From contig JACKNM010000002.1 in assembly GCA_024234875.1 (NCBI GenBank), positions 620,001-684,000 of the forward strand: 64,000 nt of DNA, read 5' to 3'. How positions within the stretch are numbered: position 1 is the first letter of the stretch; every line of letters starts with the position of its first letter. This DNA is from Ectothiorhodospiraceae bacterium (lineage in GTDB: Bacteria; Pseudomonadota; Gammaproteobacteria; HK1). This document shows positions 7,953 through 19,098 of this stretch, piece after piece. Position numbers and translations under genes: made by a program. The notes under the pieces are model-generated. The model was not told the origin of the DNA and ran no database searches. It worked only from the letters and a program-made list of their open reading frames with translations.

Positions 7953-9116
7953 TCAGATCCAGACCCGCGGGATCAGCCAGCGCGCAAGCAGCGCGTGGTC
8001 CTTGTCGTCCGACGCGAGCAGGCGCTCGCGCAACGCGCGCAGACCACGTCCGGTGGCCGAGCGCTGCCACAACCACTCGGTGAGCTGACGCGCCGACGGC
8101 GTGCCGCCGCAGGCCGCCGCCTCGGTGACGAACGCCTTGACGTCGTCCGCCGCGAATCGGGCGAGAGACACCGGCGCCAGATCGCGCCGCGGCGGCTCAC
8201 CCTGACCGGGCGTGGCGAACGCGTCGAGATACGCCGCCGCCGACTCCACCGAGATGCCGCTCACGCCGACGGTGGACCGCCCGCCGCGCGCCGCGATGGC
8301 CTCGGCGTGCAACTCGGCGAGTGCCGCGACCTCCTCGGCGATGCCGGCCGCGACCAGGGCGGGCGGCACCCAGTGAGGATCGCCGGACTCGCTGGCGTCG
8401 TCGTGCGGATACTCGACCAGCAGCGGTCGCTCGCCCGCGTGGTCGAGGAGGCCGAGGGCCGCCCGCGCGACGTCGAGCTGGAAACCCGCGTCGTACGGAT
8501 TGCCGAACGGCCGGCCGAGCGCGAAGGGCACCGCCAGCGCTCGCGGCGGACGGACCTTCTCCGCGTGCTCACGCACCAGCGCCACCAGCACCGTCGACAG
8601 CCCCTCGTCCTCCAGGAAGTGTGCAAGCCCGCTCACGGCGCGCGTGCAGTTCGGTCAAACGGGGGCCAGGAGGACGGTGTTCACCCCGTCGGCGCGCAGC
8701 CGCGGCGCCAGCTCGCGTGCCGCCTGCTCCATCGCGTCGGGCGGGGTCGCGCCCATGAACGAGTAGTGGGTGCCCGCCACCGAGCCGACCACGCCTTCCT
8801 CGCGGAGCGCGTGGAGCTGGGTCCGCGGGAATACCGTCGACAGCGCCTGCTGATAGCCGGTGCGGTCGAAGTTGACCGAGACGTGGCTCATCAGCACGTC
8901 GGTGTCCGCGGTGGTATCGGGGATCGCACGGTAGCGCCGGTCGTTCGGCGGCACCGGGCGCTCGCCGCGGACGATGAGGCCGGCGGACGACACGATCGCG
9001 ACCCGGCGCTCGGCCGGGGGCGGTGGCGCGGTCCAGGGCTCACCCGCGAACGGGTGGCATTCGAGCTCGAGAAGGTGCTGTCGCTCCTCCTCGGACAGGG
9101 ATGCGAGTCTGACCAT
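7953..9116 (-). CDS. Selenoprotein B-family protein (glycine/sarcosine/betaine reductase type), Sec154
   Basis: One 387-residue frame interrupted by TGA at 8657-8655. The first part (MVRLASLSEEERQHLLEL.., ERRVAIVSSAGLIVRGERP, SHVSVNFDRTGYQQALSTVFPRTQL, GTHYSFMGATPP, VNTVLLAPV) continues after the UGA as PNCTRAVSGLAHFLEDEGLST..VREHAEKVRPPRALAVPFALGRPFG. This gives U-P-N-C-T-R in the family's UxxC redox motif (Sec154, Cys157). The N-terminal part matches short selenoprotein B-like proteins; the C-terminal 150 residues are a helical extension. ATG 9116 has GAGGAG 6 bases upstream. It follows selD by 27 bases, so selenophosphate synthesis and this selenoprotein share an operon. The substrate is unknown; glycine reductase partners (GrdA, GrdC, GrdD) are absent nearby. 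Confidence 0.92.
8622..8648 (-). promoter_or_regulatory. Bacterial SECIS hairpin of the selenoprotein B-family gene
   Basis: Counted from the U of the UGA, bases 10-20 pair with 26-36: nine Watson-Crick pairs and two mismatches (14/32, 17/29), around the loop CGUGA. The loop G-U falls at 22-23, one base from the E. coli position. The outer stem is TGCA with TGCA. It is shorter than the UGSC hairpin but within the normal range for bacterial SECIS elements. Confidence 0.75.
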
Positions 9117-9143
9117 GGTTGCTCCTCGGGTTGAGGTCTGGCA

Positions 9144-11354
<2,211 letters not shown>

Positions 11355-11555
11355 CTGGGATCCTCGGCGATCGGGGGCACGACGGGCAGGCGCCCTTGTA
11401 CACTGCGTGACCGCGGAGGGAAACACCGGCCTCGGCTGACGCGACGGTTTCGTGATCCGGGCCGGCAGCACCACGGGACCGACGAGACCGCAGTCGGCCC
11501 CGGAATGCCCCCGCCGCGGCACCCTCACCGCCACACCGCGCCCCGGGAGGGCCGA

Positions 11556-12209
11556 ATGCGATTCGACGCGATCATCTTCGACTGTGACGGAGTCCTGGTG
11601 GAAAGCGAGGGCATCGCCACCCAGGTGGTGCTCGAGATGACCCGCGAGCTCGGGCACACCATCCACATCGAGAACGCGGAGGACCGATTCCGCGGCCGCA
11701 AGCTCCACGACAACGTCGCCATGGTCGAGGAGATGCTCGGCGTGCGGTTCCCGGAGACCTTCGTCGCCGACGCCCGCGCGCGAATGGCCGACGTGTTCCG
11801 TGACCGTCTGCAGCCGGTTCCCGGCATCGACCGCGTGCTGGACGCGATCACCGTGCCGACCTGCGTCGCGTCGAGCGGGCCGATCGAGAAGATCGAGGTC
11901 ACCCTCGGCGTGACCGGGATGCTGGAGCGCTTTCGCGGCCGGATCTTCAGCGGCTACGCGCTGCAGACCTGGAAACCGGCACCGGATCTGTTCCTCCACG
12001 CCGCGCGTGCCCTCGGCGCGGCGCCCGAGCGCTGCGCGGTGGTCGAGGACAGTGAGCCGGGGGTGCGCGCAGGCGTCGCGGCGGGGATGTCGGTGTTCCA
12101 CTACGTGCCGGGCCACCCGGAGCCGGAGGCGCCCGAGCCAGGCGTGGTCCGCTTCGGGGACATGGGGATCTTGCTGGACCTCCTCGCCGGGCGACGCCAG
12201 GTCGGGTGA
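11556..12209 (+). CDS. HAD-superfamily hydrolase, phosphoglycolate phosphatase/beta-phosphoglucomutase-like
   Basis: A 217-residue haloacid-dehalogenase phosphatase. Motif I is FDCDGVLVESEG (nucleophile Asp and acid Asp), motif II is VASSGP, the lysine is in WKPAPDLFL, and motif IV is VVEDSEPGVRAGVAAGM. A helical cap lies between motifs I and II. GGGAGG precedes the ATG. It probably removes phosphate from a small sugar phosphate or phosphoglycolate; the exact substrate cannot be told from sequence. The epimerase gene follows after 40 bases on the same strand, so the two may act in one sugar pathway. Confidence 0.85.
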   Translation: MRFDAIIFDCDGVLVESEGIATQVVLEMTRELGHTIHIENAEDRFRGRKLHDNVAMVEEMLGVRFPETFVADARARMADVFRDRLQPVPGIDRVLDAITVPTCVASSGPIEKIEVTLGVTGMLERFRGRIFSGYALQTWKPAPDLFLHAARALGAAPERCAVVEDSEPGVRAGVAAGMSVFHYVPGHPEPEAPEPGVVRFGDMGILLDLLAGRRQVG

Positions 12210-12249
12210 GCGCGCTACCGGAGACGACCCACACCACGGAGCGAGCCCC

Positions 12250-13224
12250 ATGACCACACTGGTGACCGGCGGCCCGGGATTCGTCGGGCTGAATCTGATC
12301 GAGCAGCTGCTCGCGCGCGGCGACACCGTGGTGAGCGCCGGTATCGACGCAATCCCCGCCGCGGCCCACGTGGTGCTCGACCCGCTGCCCGGCCGCCTGG
12401 TCGAGGCGCGCGCCGACGTGCGCGACGCCGCTGCCGTCACCGGCCTGGTCGCCGAGCACGGGGTGCGCCGGATCGTGCACGGCGCGGTCATCACCGCCGG
12501 CCCCGAGCGCGAGCGTCGCGACGCCGCCGGCATCGTCGCGGTCAACGTCGGCGGCACCGTCAACGTGCTGGACGCCGCGGTGCGACACGGGATCGAGCGC
12601 CTGGTGTTCCTGAGCTCGGCGTCGGTCTACGGGGCGAGTGCCACCGCCACGCCTCGCCTGGCCGAGGACGACCCGCCACCGCGGCCCGAGTCGCTCTATG
12701 CCGTCACCAAGCACGCGGCGGAGTGCACGGCGCTGCGCTACCGCACGCTCCATGGCATCGAGGTGGTGGCCGCCCGCCTCACCGCGGTGTTCGGGCGTTG
12801 GGAGCACGACACCGGCTTGCGCGACACGCTGAGCGCACCGTACCGGCTGGTCGGGATGGCGGAGGCCGGCGCCGAGGCGGTGCTCCCCGACGAGGGGCCG
12901 CGCGACTGGATCTACGGGCCGGACGTGGCGCGCGGCATTCTCGCGCTTCTCGACGCCCCGGCCCTCACCCACCCGGTCTACAACGTCGGCCCGGGAACCG
13001 CGTTCCCGCTCGACGCCTGGTGTGCCCGGCTGGCCGAGCGCTTCCCCGCGTTCCGCTACCGCATGGCGGAGCCCGGCGAGACCGGCGACCCGCGGCTCGC
13101 GGCGGGGCGGCGCTCGCCGCTCGCGATCGATCGCCTGCGTGCCGAGACCGGATTCACGCCGCGCTTCGATCTCGAGTCGGCGCTCGACGATTACCTCGCC
13201 TGGCGGCGGACGACTCGGCTCTGA
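12250..13224 (+). CDS. NAD-dependent epimerase/dehydratase (extended SDR)
   Basis: A 324-residue extended short-chain dehydrogenase/reductase. The N-terminus has TLVTGGPGFVGLNLIEQLL (a variant of GxxGxxG), with the Asp of ADVRD binding adenine. The active site has Ser/Tyr/Lys as LSSASVYG and the YAVTKHAAE segment (YxxxK). VAARLTAVFGRWE and GPRDWIYGPDVARGI are typical of nucleoside-sugar epimerases. It is co-directional with the HAD hydrolase. The substrate is unknown. A short hairpin lies between it and the convergent FAH-family gene. Confidence 0.85.
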   Translation: MTTLVTGGPGFVGLNLIEQLLARGDTVVSAGIDAIPAAAHVVLDPLPGRLVEARADVRDAAAVTGLVAEHGVRRIVHGAVITAGPERERRDAAGIVAVNVGGTVNVLDAAVRHGIERLVFLSSASVYGASATATPRLAEDDPPPRPESLYAVTKHAAECTALRYRTLHGIEVVAARLTAVFGRWEHDTGLRDTLSAPYRLVGMAEAGAEAVLPDEGPRDWIYGPDVARGILALLDAPALTHPVYNVGPGTAFPLDAWCARLAERFPAFRYRMAEPGETGDPRLAAGRRSPLAIDRLRAETGFTPRFDLESALDDYLAWRRTTRL

Positions 13225-13240
13225 CCGCGCGCCCTGGGCA

Positions 13241-13277
13241 CGGGCTCCGCTCCGAGCCCGAGCCCGAGCCCGAGCCC
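13241..13277. terminator. Hairpin plus four GAGCCC repeats between convergent genes
   Basis: CGGGCTC at 13241-13247 pairs with GAGCCCG at 13254-13260 around a 6-base loop. The right arm is the first of four perfect GAGCCC hexamers (13254-13277). It sits between the convergent epimerase and FAH-family genes and probably serves as terminator; the extra hexamers look like slippage expansion. Confidence 0.5.
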
Positions 13278-13293
13278 GTCCCGAGCCTTGCGC

Positions 13294-13977
13294 TCAGACC
13301 ACCTTCAGGTCGATCTCCCCCACACCGTCGACCCCGCCGCGCATGCGGTCGCCACGCACCACCGGCCCGACCCCCGACGGCGTCCCGGAGAAGATGACGT
13401 CGCCCGGCGCCAGCTCGAACAGGCCGGAGAGGTACGCGATCATCTCCGGCACCTTCCAGATCAGCTGGTTGAGATCGCCCTCCTGGCGGACCTCGCCATT
13501 GACCTCGAGCCAGACCCGCCCCTGGTCGGGGTGGCCGACGACGCTCGCCGGCACCAACGCGGTGCACGGCGCGGAGTGCTCGAACGCCTTTCCGATCTCC
13601 CACGGCCGCCCCATCTTCTTGGCCTCGCCCTGGAGGTCGCGCCGGGTCATGTCGATGCCGACGCCGTAGCCGTAGACGTGGTCGAGCGCGCGCTCGACCG
13701 GGATGTCCTTCCCGCCCCGGGCCAGCGCAACCACCATCTCGATCTCGTGGTGGACGTCCTGGCTCTTGTCCGGATAGGGGAAGTCGGCCCCGACCAGCAG
13801 GTTGTCCGGGTTCTTCTGGAAGAAGAACGGCGGCTCGCGATTCGGGTCGTGGCCCATCTCGATCGCGTGCGCCGCGTAGTTGCGCCCGACGCAGTAGACG
13901 CGGTGAACCGGAAACACATCAGCGCTCCCGCGCACCGGCAGGGTCGGAATGGCGGGGGCATCGATCACGTAACCCAT
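13294..13977 (-). CDS. Fumarylacetoacetate hydrolase-family protein
   Basis: A 227-residue FAH-domain enzyme. VHRVYCVGRNYAAHAIEMG opens the domain; PPFFFQKNPDNLL, HHEIEMVVALARGGKDI (metal-binding HxExE) and DMTRRDLQGEAKKMGRPWEIGKAFEHSAP are family hallmarks, and VIFSGTPSGVGPV closes the active site. The metal ligands are intact. It resembles fumarylpyruvate/acylpyruvate hydrolases and probably cleaves a carbon-carbon bond in a 2,4-dioxo acid. ATG 13977 has GAGGGAGA upstream; the longer frame adds residues without family similarity. Confidence 0.87.
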   Translation of the reverse strand: MGYVIDAPAIPTLPVRGSADVFPVHRVYCVGRNYAAHAIEMGHDPNREPPFFFQKNPDNLLVGADFPYPDKSQDVHHEIEMVVALARGGKDIPVERALDHVYGYGVGIDMTRRDLQGEAKKMGRPWEIGKAFEHSAPCTALVPASVVGHPDQGRVWLEVNGEVRQEGDLNQLIWKVPEMIAYLSGLFELAPGDVIFSGTPSGVGPVVRGDRMRGGVDGVGEIDLKVV

Positions 13978-14227
13978 CGGGCTCTCCCTCGACGAAGTGT
14001 TGGATCCCGGCGCGGCGGGGCCATCGACGCCCGTGCCCACCGGAATCGGAAGCCTTGCACCGGGCCGCCTCGGCCGCGGGCGCCGGCATGGTACTCGACA
14101 CCGGGCTCGGCGAACGCGATCCGCACCGCCGGCGCCGACGCGCGCTGCCGGTGGCGCGCCGGCGCGACAGCCCCGGACGCCGGCCTGCTACCATGGCGCA
14201 CCCGAATCGCACCGCCCGACATCGAGC

Positions 14228-14929
14228 ATGAGCCGACGAGTCCTCGCCATCCTCCACCAGGCCCACTCCACCGCCGGCAAGGTCGGCGCCGCCTTCGCGG
14301 CGCGCGGCTACACCGTCGAGCGGCGCTGTCCGAGCTTCGGCGATCCGCTGCCCCGCGACGTCTCCGCCTATGCCGCGATCGTCGTCTTCGGCGGGCCGCA
14401 GAGCGCGAACGACTGCCACCTGCCGGGGATCCGCTCCGAGCTGCGCTGGCTCGAGGACCGCGTGCTGCCGAGCGATCGCCCGCTGCTCGGGATCTGCCTC
14501 GGCGCGCAGCAGATGGCGCGGGTCCTCGGCGCTCGCGTCGGCCCTCATCCCGAGGGGCTGGTCGAGATCGGCTACTGGGAAATCCGGCCGACGGCGCAGG
14601 CCGCCGGCTTCCTGGACGCGCCGACGATGTTCTACCAGTGGCACTCGGAGACCTTCGAGATCCCGGCCGGCGCGGTGCACCTGGCGGAGAACGCGTCGTT
14701 CGCCGGGCAGGCATTCCGGTACGGCGCGCGCGCCTGGGGGATCGAGTTCCACCCCGAGATGACGCTGGAGATGATCGACCGCTGGTGCACCTCCGAGCGC
14801 GGCTCGAAGAAGCTCGTGCTGCGCGGTGCCCGCCCGCACCAGGACCAGGTCGCGGACTACCACCGTCACGCCCCGACCACCGACCGCTGGCTGGACCGGT
14901 TCATCGACGAGGCATTGCTGGCGACCTGA
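14228..14929 (+). CDS. Class I glutamine amidotransferase-like protein (GMP synthase-like)
   Basis: A 233-residue stand-alone glutamine amidotransferase domain. The nucleophile elbow is LLGICLGAQQMARVLGA, the His-Glu pair is in WGIEFHPEM, and FGGPQSANDCHLPGIRSELRWLE is a typical region of this group. With no synthetase domain it probably belongs to the YfeJ/GMP-synthase-like group that hydrolyses gamma-glutamyl amides or isopeptides. It is read divergently from the FAH-family gene. The substrate is unknown. Confidence 0.85.
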   Translation: MSRRVLAILHQAHSTAGKVGAAFAARGYTVERRCPSFGDPLPRDVSAYAAIVVFGGPQSANDCHLPGIRSELRWLEDRVLPSDRPLLGICLGAQQMARVLGARVGPHPEGLVEIGYWEIRPTAQAAGFLDAPTMFYQWHSETFEIPAGAVHLAENASFAGQAFRYGARAWGIEFHPEMTLEMIDRWCTSERGSKKLVLRGARPHQDQVADYHRHAPTTDRWLDRFIDEALLAT

Positions 14930-15052
14930 CGCGAAGCGCCGACGTGGAGCTCGCCGCACGGGCGACGCCGGCTTGCCGACTCGCCCGGCGGGTGCCACAT
15001 TTCGCAACGCCGCCTGCGGCGCGGCTCGTGGTGGTCGCTGGAGCGTTCGCGT

Positions 15053-16222
15053 ATGGGCCGGATCGTCATCGTCGGCGGCGGGGTCACCGGCTCGAGCACC
15101 GCCTACCACCTCGCGCTCGCCGGTCACGCGGACCGGGTGAGCGTGGTCGAGCCCGACCCGACCTACGCGCTGGCGGCGTCGCCGAAGGCGACCGGCGGGG
15201 TACGCGTGCTGTTCTCGGTCCCCGAGAACATCCGCATGAGTCTCTACGGGCGCGACTTCTACGCCGATTTCGATTCGCGGATGGCGGTCGGCAACGAGCC
15301 GGCCCACGTCGACTTCCGTCGCGCCGGCTACCTGTTCATGGCCGGCCCGGGGGCGGACGCCGAGGTGCTGGAGGCCTGCCAGCGGGTCCAGACCGCTGAG
15401 GGCGCTCGGGTGCTGCTGCTGGACCGCGCCGGCCTGCGCGACCGCTTCCCGTCGCTGGTGGTCGACGATGTCGAGGTCGCGGCATGGTCCCCCGACGACG
15501 GCTACCTGGATCCCCACGGCGTGCTCATGGGCTTCCGTCGCAAGGCGGCGAGCCTCGGCGTCACCTACGTCCAGGACCGCGTGGTCGGCATCGAGACGAC
15601 GGGGCGACGCGTGCGCACGGTCCGCCTCGAGTCCGGTGGGACGCTGGACGCCGATTGGGTGGTCAACGCCGCCAACTGCTGGGCGCCGGAGGTCTGCGCC
15701 ATGGTGGGAATGCGGGTGCCGGTCGCCCCGATGCGACGCATGAACTTCTGGTTCGAGTGTCGGACTCCGCTCGAGCCGTTGCCGCTGGTCCGCCACACCG
15801 GAAAGGCCGGTGGCTTTCGCCCCGAGGGCACCGGCTACCTCTCCGGCTACACCCGGCTCGACGAGCCACGCGGATTCAATTGGGAGGTCGAGCACGACCT
15901 GTTCGACACCTTCATCTGGCCGGCCCTGGCCCAGCGGGTGCGCGCCTTCGAGGCGGTGAAGGTCCGGCGCGCCTGGGCCTGTCACTACGACCAGAACGAC
16001 CTCGACGCGAACCTGATCATCGGCCCGTGGCCAGGTCGGCTCGACAACTTCCTGGTCGCCTGCGGCCTGTCCGGTCACGGCCTGATGCACGCGCCGGCGA
16101 TCGGTCGCGCGCTGACCGAGTGGATGCTGGGCGGACGCTACGAGACGCTCGACCTCACGCGGCTGGGGTATCAGCGCGTCGTCGACGGCAAGCCGCTGGC
16201 GGAGGCCGGCGCCATCTCCTGA
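15053..16222 (+). CDS. FAD-dependent oxidoreductase of the D-amino-acid oxidase/glycine oxidase family
   Basis: A 389-residue DAO-fold flavoenzyme. The N-terminal dinucleotide site is IVIVGGGVTGSSTAYHLA, followed by the Glu of VVEPD, which binds the FAD ribose. GYLFMAGPGADAEVLE, VVNAANCWAPEV and the C-terminal NFLVACGLSGHGLMHAPAIGRAL (second FAD contact) are characteristic. It resembles sarcosine/dimethylglycine dehydrogenase-like and glycine oxidase-like proteins and should oxidise a secondary or primary amine of an amino acid derivative. A 123-base gap separates it from the amidotransferase gene. Confidence 0.82.
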   Translation: MGRIVIVGGGVTGSSTAYHLALAGHADRVSVVEPDPTYALAASPKATGGVRVLFSVPENIRMSLYGRDFYADFDSRMAVGNEPAHVDFRRAGYLFMAGPGADAEVLEACQRVQTAEGARVLLLDRAGLRDRFPSLVVDDVEVAAWSPDDGYLDPHGVLMGFRRKAASLGVTYVQDRVVGIETTGRRVRTVRLESGGTLDADWVVNAANCWAPEVCAMVGMRVPVAPMRRMNFWFECRTPLEPLPLVRHTGKAGGFRPEGTGYLSGYTRLDEPRGFNWEVEHDLFDTFIWPALAQRVRAFEAVKVRRAWACHYDQNDLDANLIIGPWPGRLDNFLVACGLSGHGLMHAPAIGRALTEWMLGGRYETLDLTRLGYQRVVDGKPLAEAGAIS

Positions 16223-16260
16223 GAGCCGGACGGCGGTGGTGCCCGCGCCCCACGCCGCGG

Positions 16261-17506
16261 TCAGAGATACGCGCCGAGGTCGATCCGGTACTGCGACGGG
16301 TTGACCGCCTCGGCGATCTCGTCGGCCTCCGAGCGCTCGAGGTCCACCTCGCGGGGCTCCAGATAGCGGCATCGCCTGGCGTCGAAGATGACGCGCACGC
16401 GCGGCTTGAGCAGACTGCGCTCGGCCTGCGATGACGCGCACGCGCGGCTTGAGCAGACTGCGCTCGGCCTGCTCGGAGACGATGCCGACCAGCCCCGACT
16501 TGAGCTCCACCAGCGTGCCCACCGGGTAGATGCCGAGGCAGCGGATGAAGCGCTGAATCAGGGCCGGCTCGAAGTGGTCCGGGCTCCACTGCAGCATCTT
16601 CTTCAACGCAAACGTCGGCTCCCACGCATCCTTGTAGCAGCGCACCGAGGTCAGCGCGTCGTACACGTCGACCACTGCCGACATCTGCCCGACCTGCGTG
16701 ATCTGGTCGCCCTTCAACCCGTCCGGATAACCCGTGCCGTCGTAGCGCTCGTGGTGCATCGCGGCCACGTCGAGCGCGTTCTTGGTGATGCCCGGCGTGA
16801 CCTTCAAGATCTCGCGGCTGTGGACCACGTGCGACTTCATGATCTCGAACTCGTGCGGCTCGAGCTTGCCGGGCTTGTTGAGGATCTCGTTCGGCACGCA
16901 CATCTTCCCGATGTCGTGCAGCAGACCCCCGATCGCGATCTCCTCGATGGTCTCGCGCGGCAGCCCGACCGCGCGCGAGAACGTGATCATCAGCGCCGCG
17001 ACGTTCACCGAGTGCTGGAAGGTGTAGGCGTCGGCGGTCTTGATCCGACCGAGGCTGATCATCGCGTCCTTGTTGCGGAACACGGAGTCGACCATCTGCT
17101 TGGAGACCGGCATCACCTGCTCGACCTCGACGGCCTTTCCCATCCGCGCCTGGCCGAGGAGGTCGGTCACGACCCGATTCGCCTCGTTGAGGATCCCGCG
17201 CGCGTGCTTCATCTCCTCGGCAACCGAGAGTTGCGCCGGCAGCTCGTCGGGCTCGACCTCGAGTGCGTCGAGCCTCGCCTGCGCCTCGGACAGAACCTCC
17301 GCCGCCGTCGGGTAGGCGTCGACGTCGCGGCCGCGGGTGCTGTCGATGAACAGGCGCTTGATGCCGGCCCTGGCGATCTTCTCGATCACCTTCTCGTCCG
17401 AGACCGGGAAGCGCTTGCGCAGGAACGGGTGGTTCATCCAGTCGCAGTCCAGCTCGTGCACGTACATGCCGACGCGGAGCTCGGAGACTGGAATCTGACG
17501 GATCAT
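16261..17506 (-). pseudogene. HD-GYP cyclic-di-GMP phosphodiesterase, C-terminus frameshifted by a 43-bp tandem duplication
   Basis: Residues 1-65 form the DUF3391-type N-terminal domain (MIRQIPVSELRVGMYVHELDCDW). The HD-GYP domain is intact: FQHSVNVAALM, GGLLHDIGKMCVPNEILNKPGKLEPHEF with HD at 197-198, and HHERYDGTGYPDGLKG. Near the C-terminus a perfect 43-base duplication (16387-16472) shifts the frame at about residue 359. With one copy removed the frame reads on through VIFDARRCRYLEPREVDLERSEADEI and IDLGAYL to a stop at 16261, giving 400 residues. As it stands, the frame runs on for hundreds of codons antisense to the oxidoreductase. The catalytic domain may still work. GAGGG precedes ATG 17506. 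Confidence 0.75.
16387..16472. repeat. Perfect 43-bp tandem direct duplication inside the HD-GYP gene
   Basis: Unit 1 is 16387-16429 and unit 2 is 16430-16472. Both start GATGACGCGCACGCG and end GCTCGGCCTGC with no mismatch, so the event is recent or an assembly artefact. Because 43 is not a multiple of three, it shifts the reading frame. Confidence 0.95.
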
Positions 17507-17603
17507 CGGGCCCTCGACCTCCCACCGTACGCACGCGCGCGCTGCCCCCGACTCGCACGCGCGGGCCAGGGTCTCGGAGGTATCGGCGGCAGCGACGGGG
17601 GCT

Positions 17604-18182
17604 TTAGCAGGCGGTCGAGGAGCGCGGCTCCTCGGCGCGCAGCGCCGCCTTGCGGGTGAGCCGCAGCACGCTCTCCTCATCGGTGAACCGGTGTAGCTCG
17701 TCGACCGCGACCCAGCGCAGATCGAGGGATTCGGCGCTGGCGCGGATGTCGGTGCTCCGCGCCCACACCAGGAATCGGAGGTCGTGGTGCTCGTGGGCGG
17801 GCTCGGCCCCGCGAGCGGGGATGCGGTGCACGTCGAGGTCGAGGGGGACGACGCTCCCGTCGGGCTCGCGCGCGAGCTCGAGGTCGTCGGAGCCGCTCTC
17901 CTCACGCGCCTCGCGCAGCGCCGCCGCGGCCACGTCCGGATCGCCGTCGACGTGGCCGCCGAGCTGGAGCCAGCGGCCGAGCTTTCGGTGGTGGGTGAGC
18001 AGCACACGGTGGCCGCACGGCGACACGATCCACGCCGACCCGGTCACGTGACCGGGCAGGCAGTGCCGCTCGAGGCAGTCGGCATGGCGCTCGACGAGCG
18101 CGCGGATCCTGGCCGTCGCCGGCTCGCCGGGATGGCGCCGCTCGTAGCGCTCGAGGAGGTCCAGCAGCGGCCGCCGGTGCAT
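17604..18182 (-). CDS. Nudix hydrolase
   Basis: A 192-residue Nudix protein. The box is GGHVDGDPDVAAAALREAREESG; the REAREESG catalytic core is intact, while the first Glu of the canonical GX5E is replaced as in other GGHxDGD members. An N-terminal helical segment (LLDLLERYERRHPGEPATARIRALV) and LLTHHRKLGRWLQLGGH are typical of this subgroup, which hydrolyses nucleoside diphosphate derivatives of unknown identity. Its ATG overlaps the D-amino-acid transaminase stop by one base (TGATG), so it is the last gene of the D-amino-acid operon. Confidence 0.85.
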   Translation of the reverse strand: MHRRPLLDLLERYERRHPGEPATARIRALVERHADCLERHCLPGHVTGSAWIVSPCGHRVLLTHHRKLGRWLQLGGHVDGDPDVAAAALREAREESGSDDLELAREPDGSVVPLDLDVHRIPARGAEPAHEHHDLRFLVWARSTDIRASAESLDLRWVAVDELHRFTDEESVLRLTRKAALRAEEPRSSTAC

Positions 18183-19036
18183 CAGCCGGCGGCTGCGAGG
18201 GCCGCCTCGATGTAGAGGCGACGCAGCTTGCGGGCGACCGGACCCGGCTTGCCGTCACCGATGACCCGATCGTCGATCTGGATCACCGGCATCACGAACG
18301 TCGACGCGCTGGTGCTGAACGCCTCGGCCGAGTCGTACGCCTCCGCGAGCGTGAACGGCCGCTCCTCGACGGTCAGCCCGTCCTCGCGCGAGAGCCGGAG
18401 CACCGCCGCGCGGGTGCAGCCCGGCAGGATCTCGGAGCCGAGCTGGCGGGTGACCAGCACGCCGCCGTGGGTGACGATGCAGGCGTTGTTCGAGCTGCCC
18501 TCGGTGACGGTGCCGTTCTCCACCATCCACGCGTCGTCGAAACCGGCATCGATCGCCTCTTGCTTCATCATCGACGCCGGCAGGAGCCCGACGGTCTTGA
18601 TGTCGCGCTTGAGCCAGCGAATCTCGTCGATCGACTTCACCTTGATTCCGCGCTCGGCCATCGGGCTCGCGATCAGCGAGCGCGCCTGGGTGAACATCAC
18701 CAGCCCGGCCTTCGGGTTCTTCGGGTAGGCGAAGTCGCGGTCTGCCACCCCGCGGGTCACCTGCAGGTAGACGGTGCCCTCGTCGAGATTGTTACGGACG
18801 ATCATCTGTTTCTGGATCGCCTCGACCTCCTCGTCGCTGCCCGGCGACGGCAGACCGATGGCCGCGATCGAGCGCCGCATACGTGCGAGGTGGGCCGCGT
18901 TGTCGACGAGCTTGCCGTTGAGCACCGAGGTCACCTCGTAGATGCCGTCGGCGAACAGGAACCCGCGGTCGAAGACCGAGATCTTGGCCTGCTCCTCGGG
19001 CAGGTACTCTCCGTTGACGTAGACGATGCGGCTCAT
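18182..19036 (-). CDS. dat: D-amino-acid transaminase (class IV PLP aminotransferase)
   Basis: A 284-residue class IV aminotransferase. YVNGEYLPEEQAKISVFDRGFLFADGIYEV is the diagnostic N-terminus. The cofactor lysine is in IRWLKRDIKTVGLLPASMMKQEA, then ENGTVTEGSSNNACIV and ILPGCTRAAVLRL form the phosphate and substrate loops. It should interconvert D-amino acids and 2-oxo acids, typically D-alanine/2-oxoglutarate with pyruvate/D-glutamate. It lies 62 bases after dgcA in a minus-strand cluster dgcN-dgcA-dat-nudix, which supports a role in D-glutamate metabolism. ATG 19036 fits the family start. Confidence 0.88.
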   Translation of the reverse strand: MSRIVYVNGEYLPEEQAKISVFDRGFLFADGIYEVTSVLNGKLVDNAAHLARMRRSIAAIGLPSPGSDEEVEAIQKQMIVRNNLDEGTVYLQVTRGVADRDFAYPKNPKAGLVMFTQARSLIASPMAERGIKVKSIDEIRWLKRDIKTVGLLPASMMKQEAIDAGFDDAWMVENGTVTEGSSNNACIVTHGGVLVTRQLGSEILPGCTRAAVLRLSREDGLTVEERPFTLAEAYDSAEAFSTSASTFVMPVIQIDDRVIGDGKPGPVARKLRRLYIEAALAAAG

Positions 19037-19098
19037 CGGGTTCTCCTGATCTGCGTTCGGAGCCGCGGACGCAACGCCACCCGCGGCGAAGGGGTTGC

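Noticed and set aside
8655..9116. A separate 153-residue protein ending at the TGA, with an independent downstream gene starting at 8636
   Set aside because: Family alignment from memory runs straight through the TGA as UxxC, the frames match, and a SECIS-like hairpin follows; the GTG at 8636 has no ribosome site and lies inside the hairpin loop.
11355..12563. A 400-residue N-terminal extension of the SelD fusion
   Set aside because: It runs antisense to the HAD hydrolase and epimerase genes, has no family similarity, and a good start with ribosome site exists at 11354.
13254..13277. GAGCCC repeats as a possible CRISPR or regulatory array
   Set aside because: Only four perfect hexamers without spacers; most likely slippage at a terminator arm.
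13919..16386. Very long continuation of the HD-GYP reading frame
   Set aside because: It results from the 43-base duplication shifting into an antisense frame of the FAD oxidoreductase and beyond; the sequence is not protein-like.
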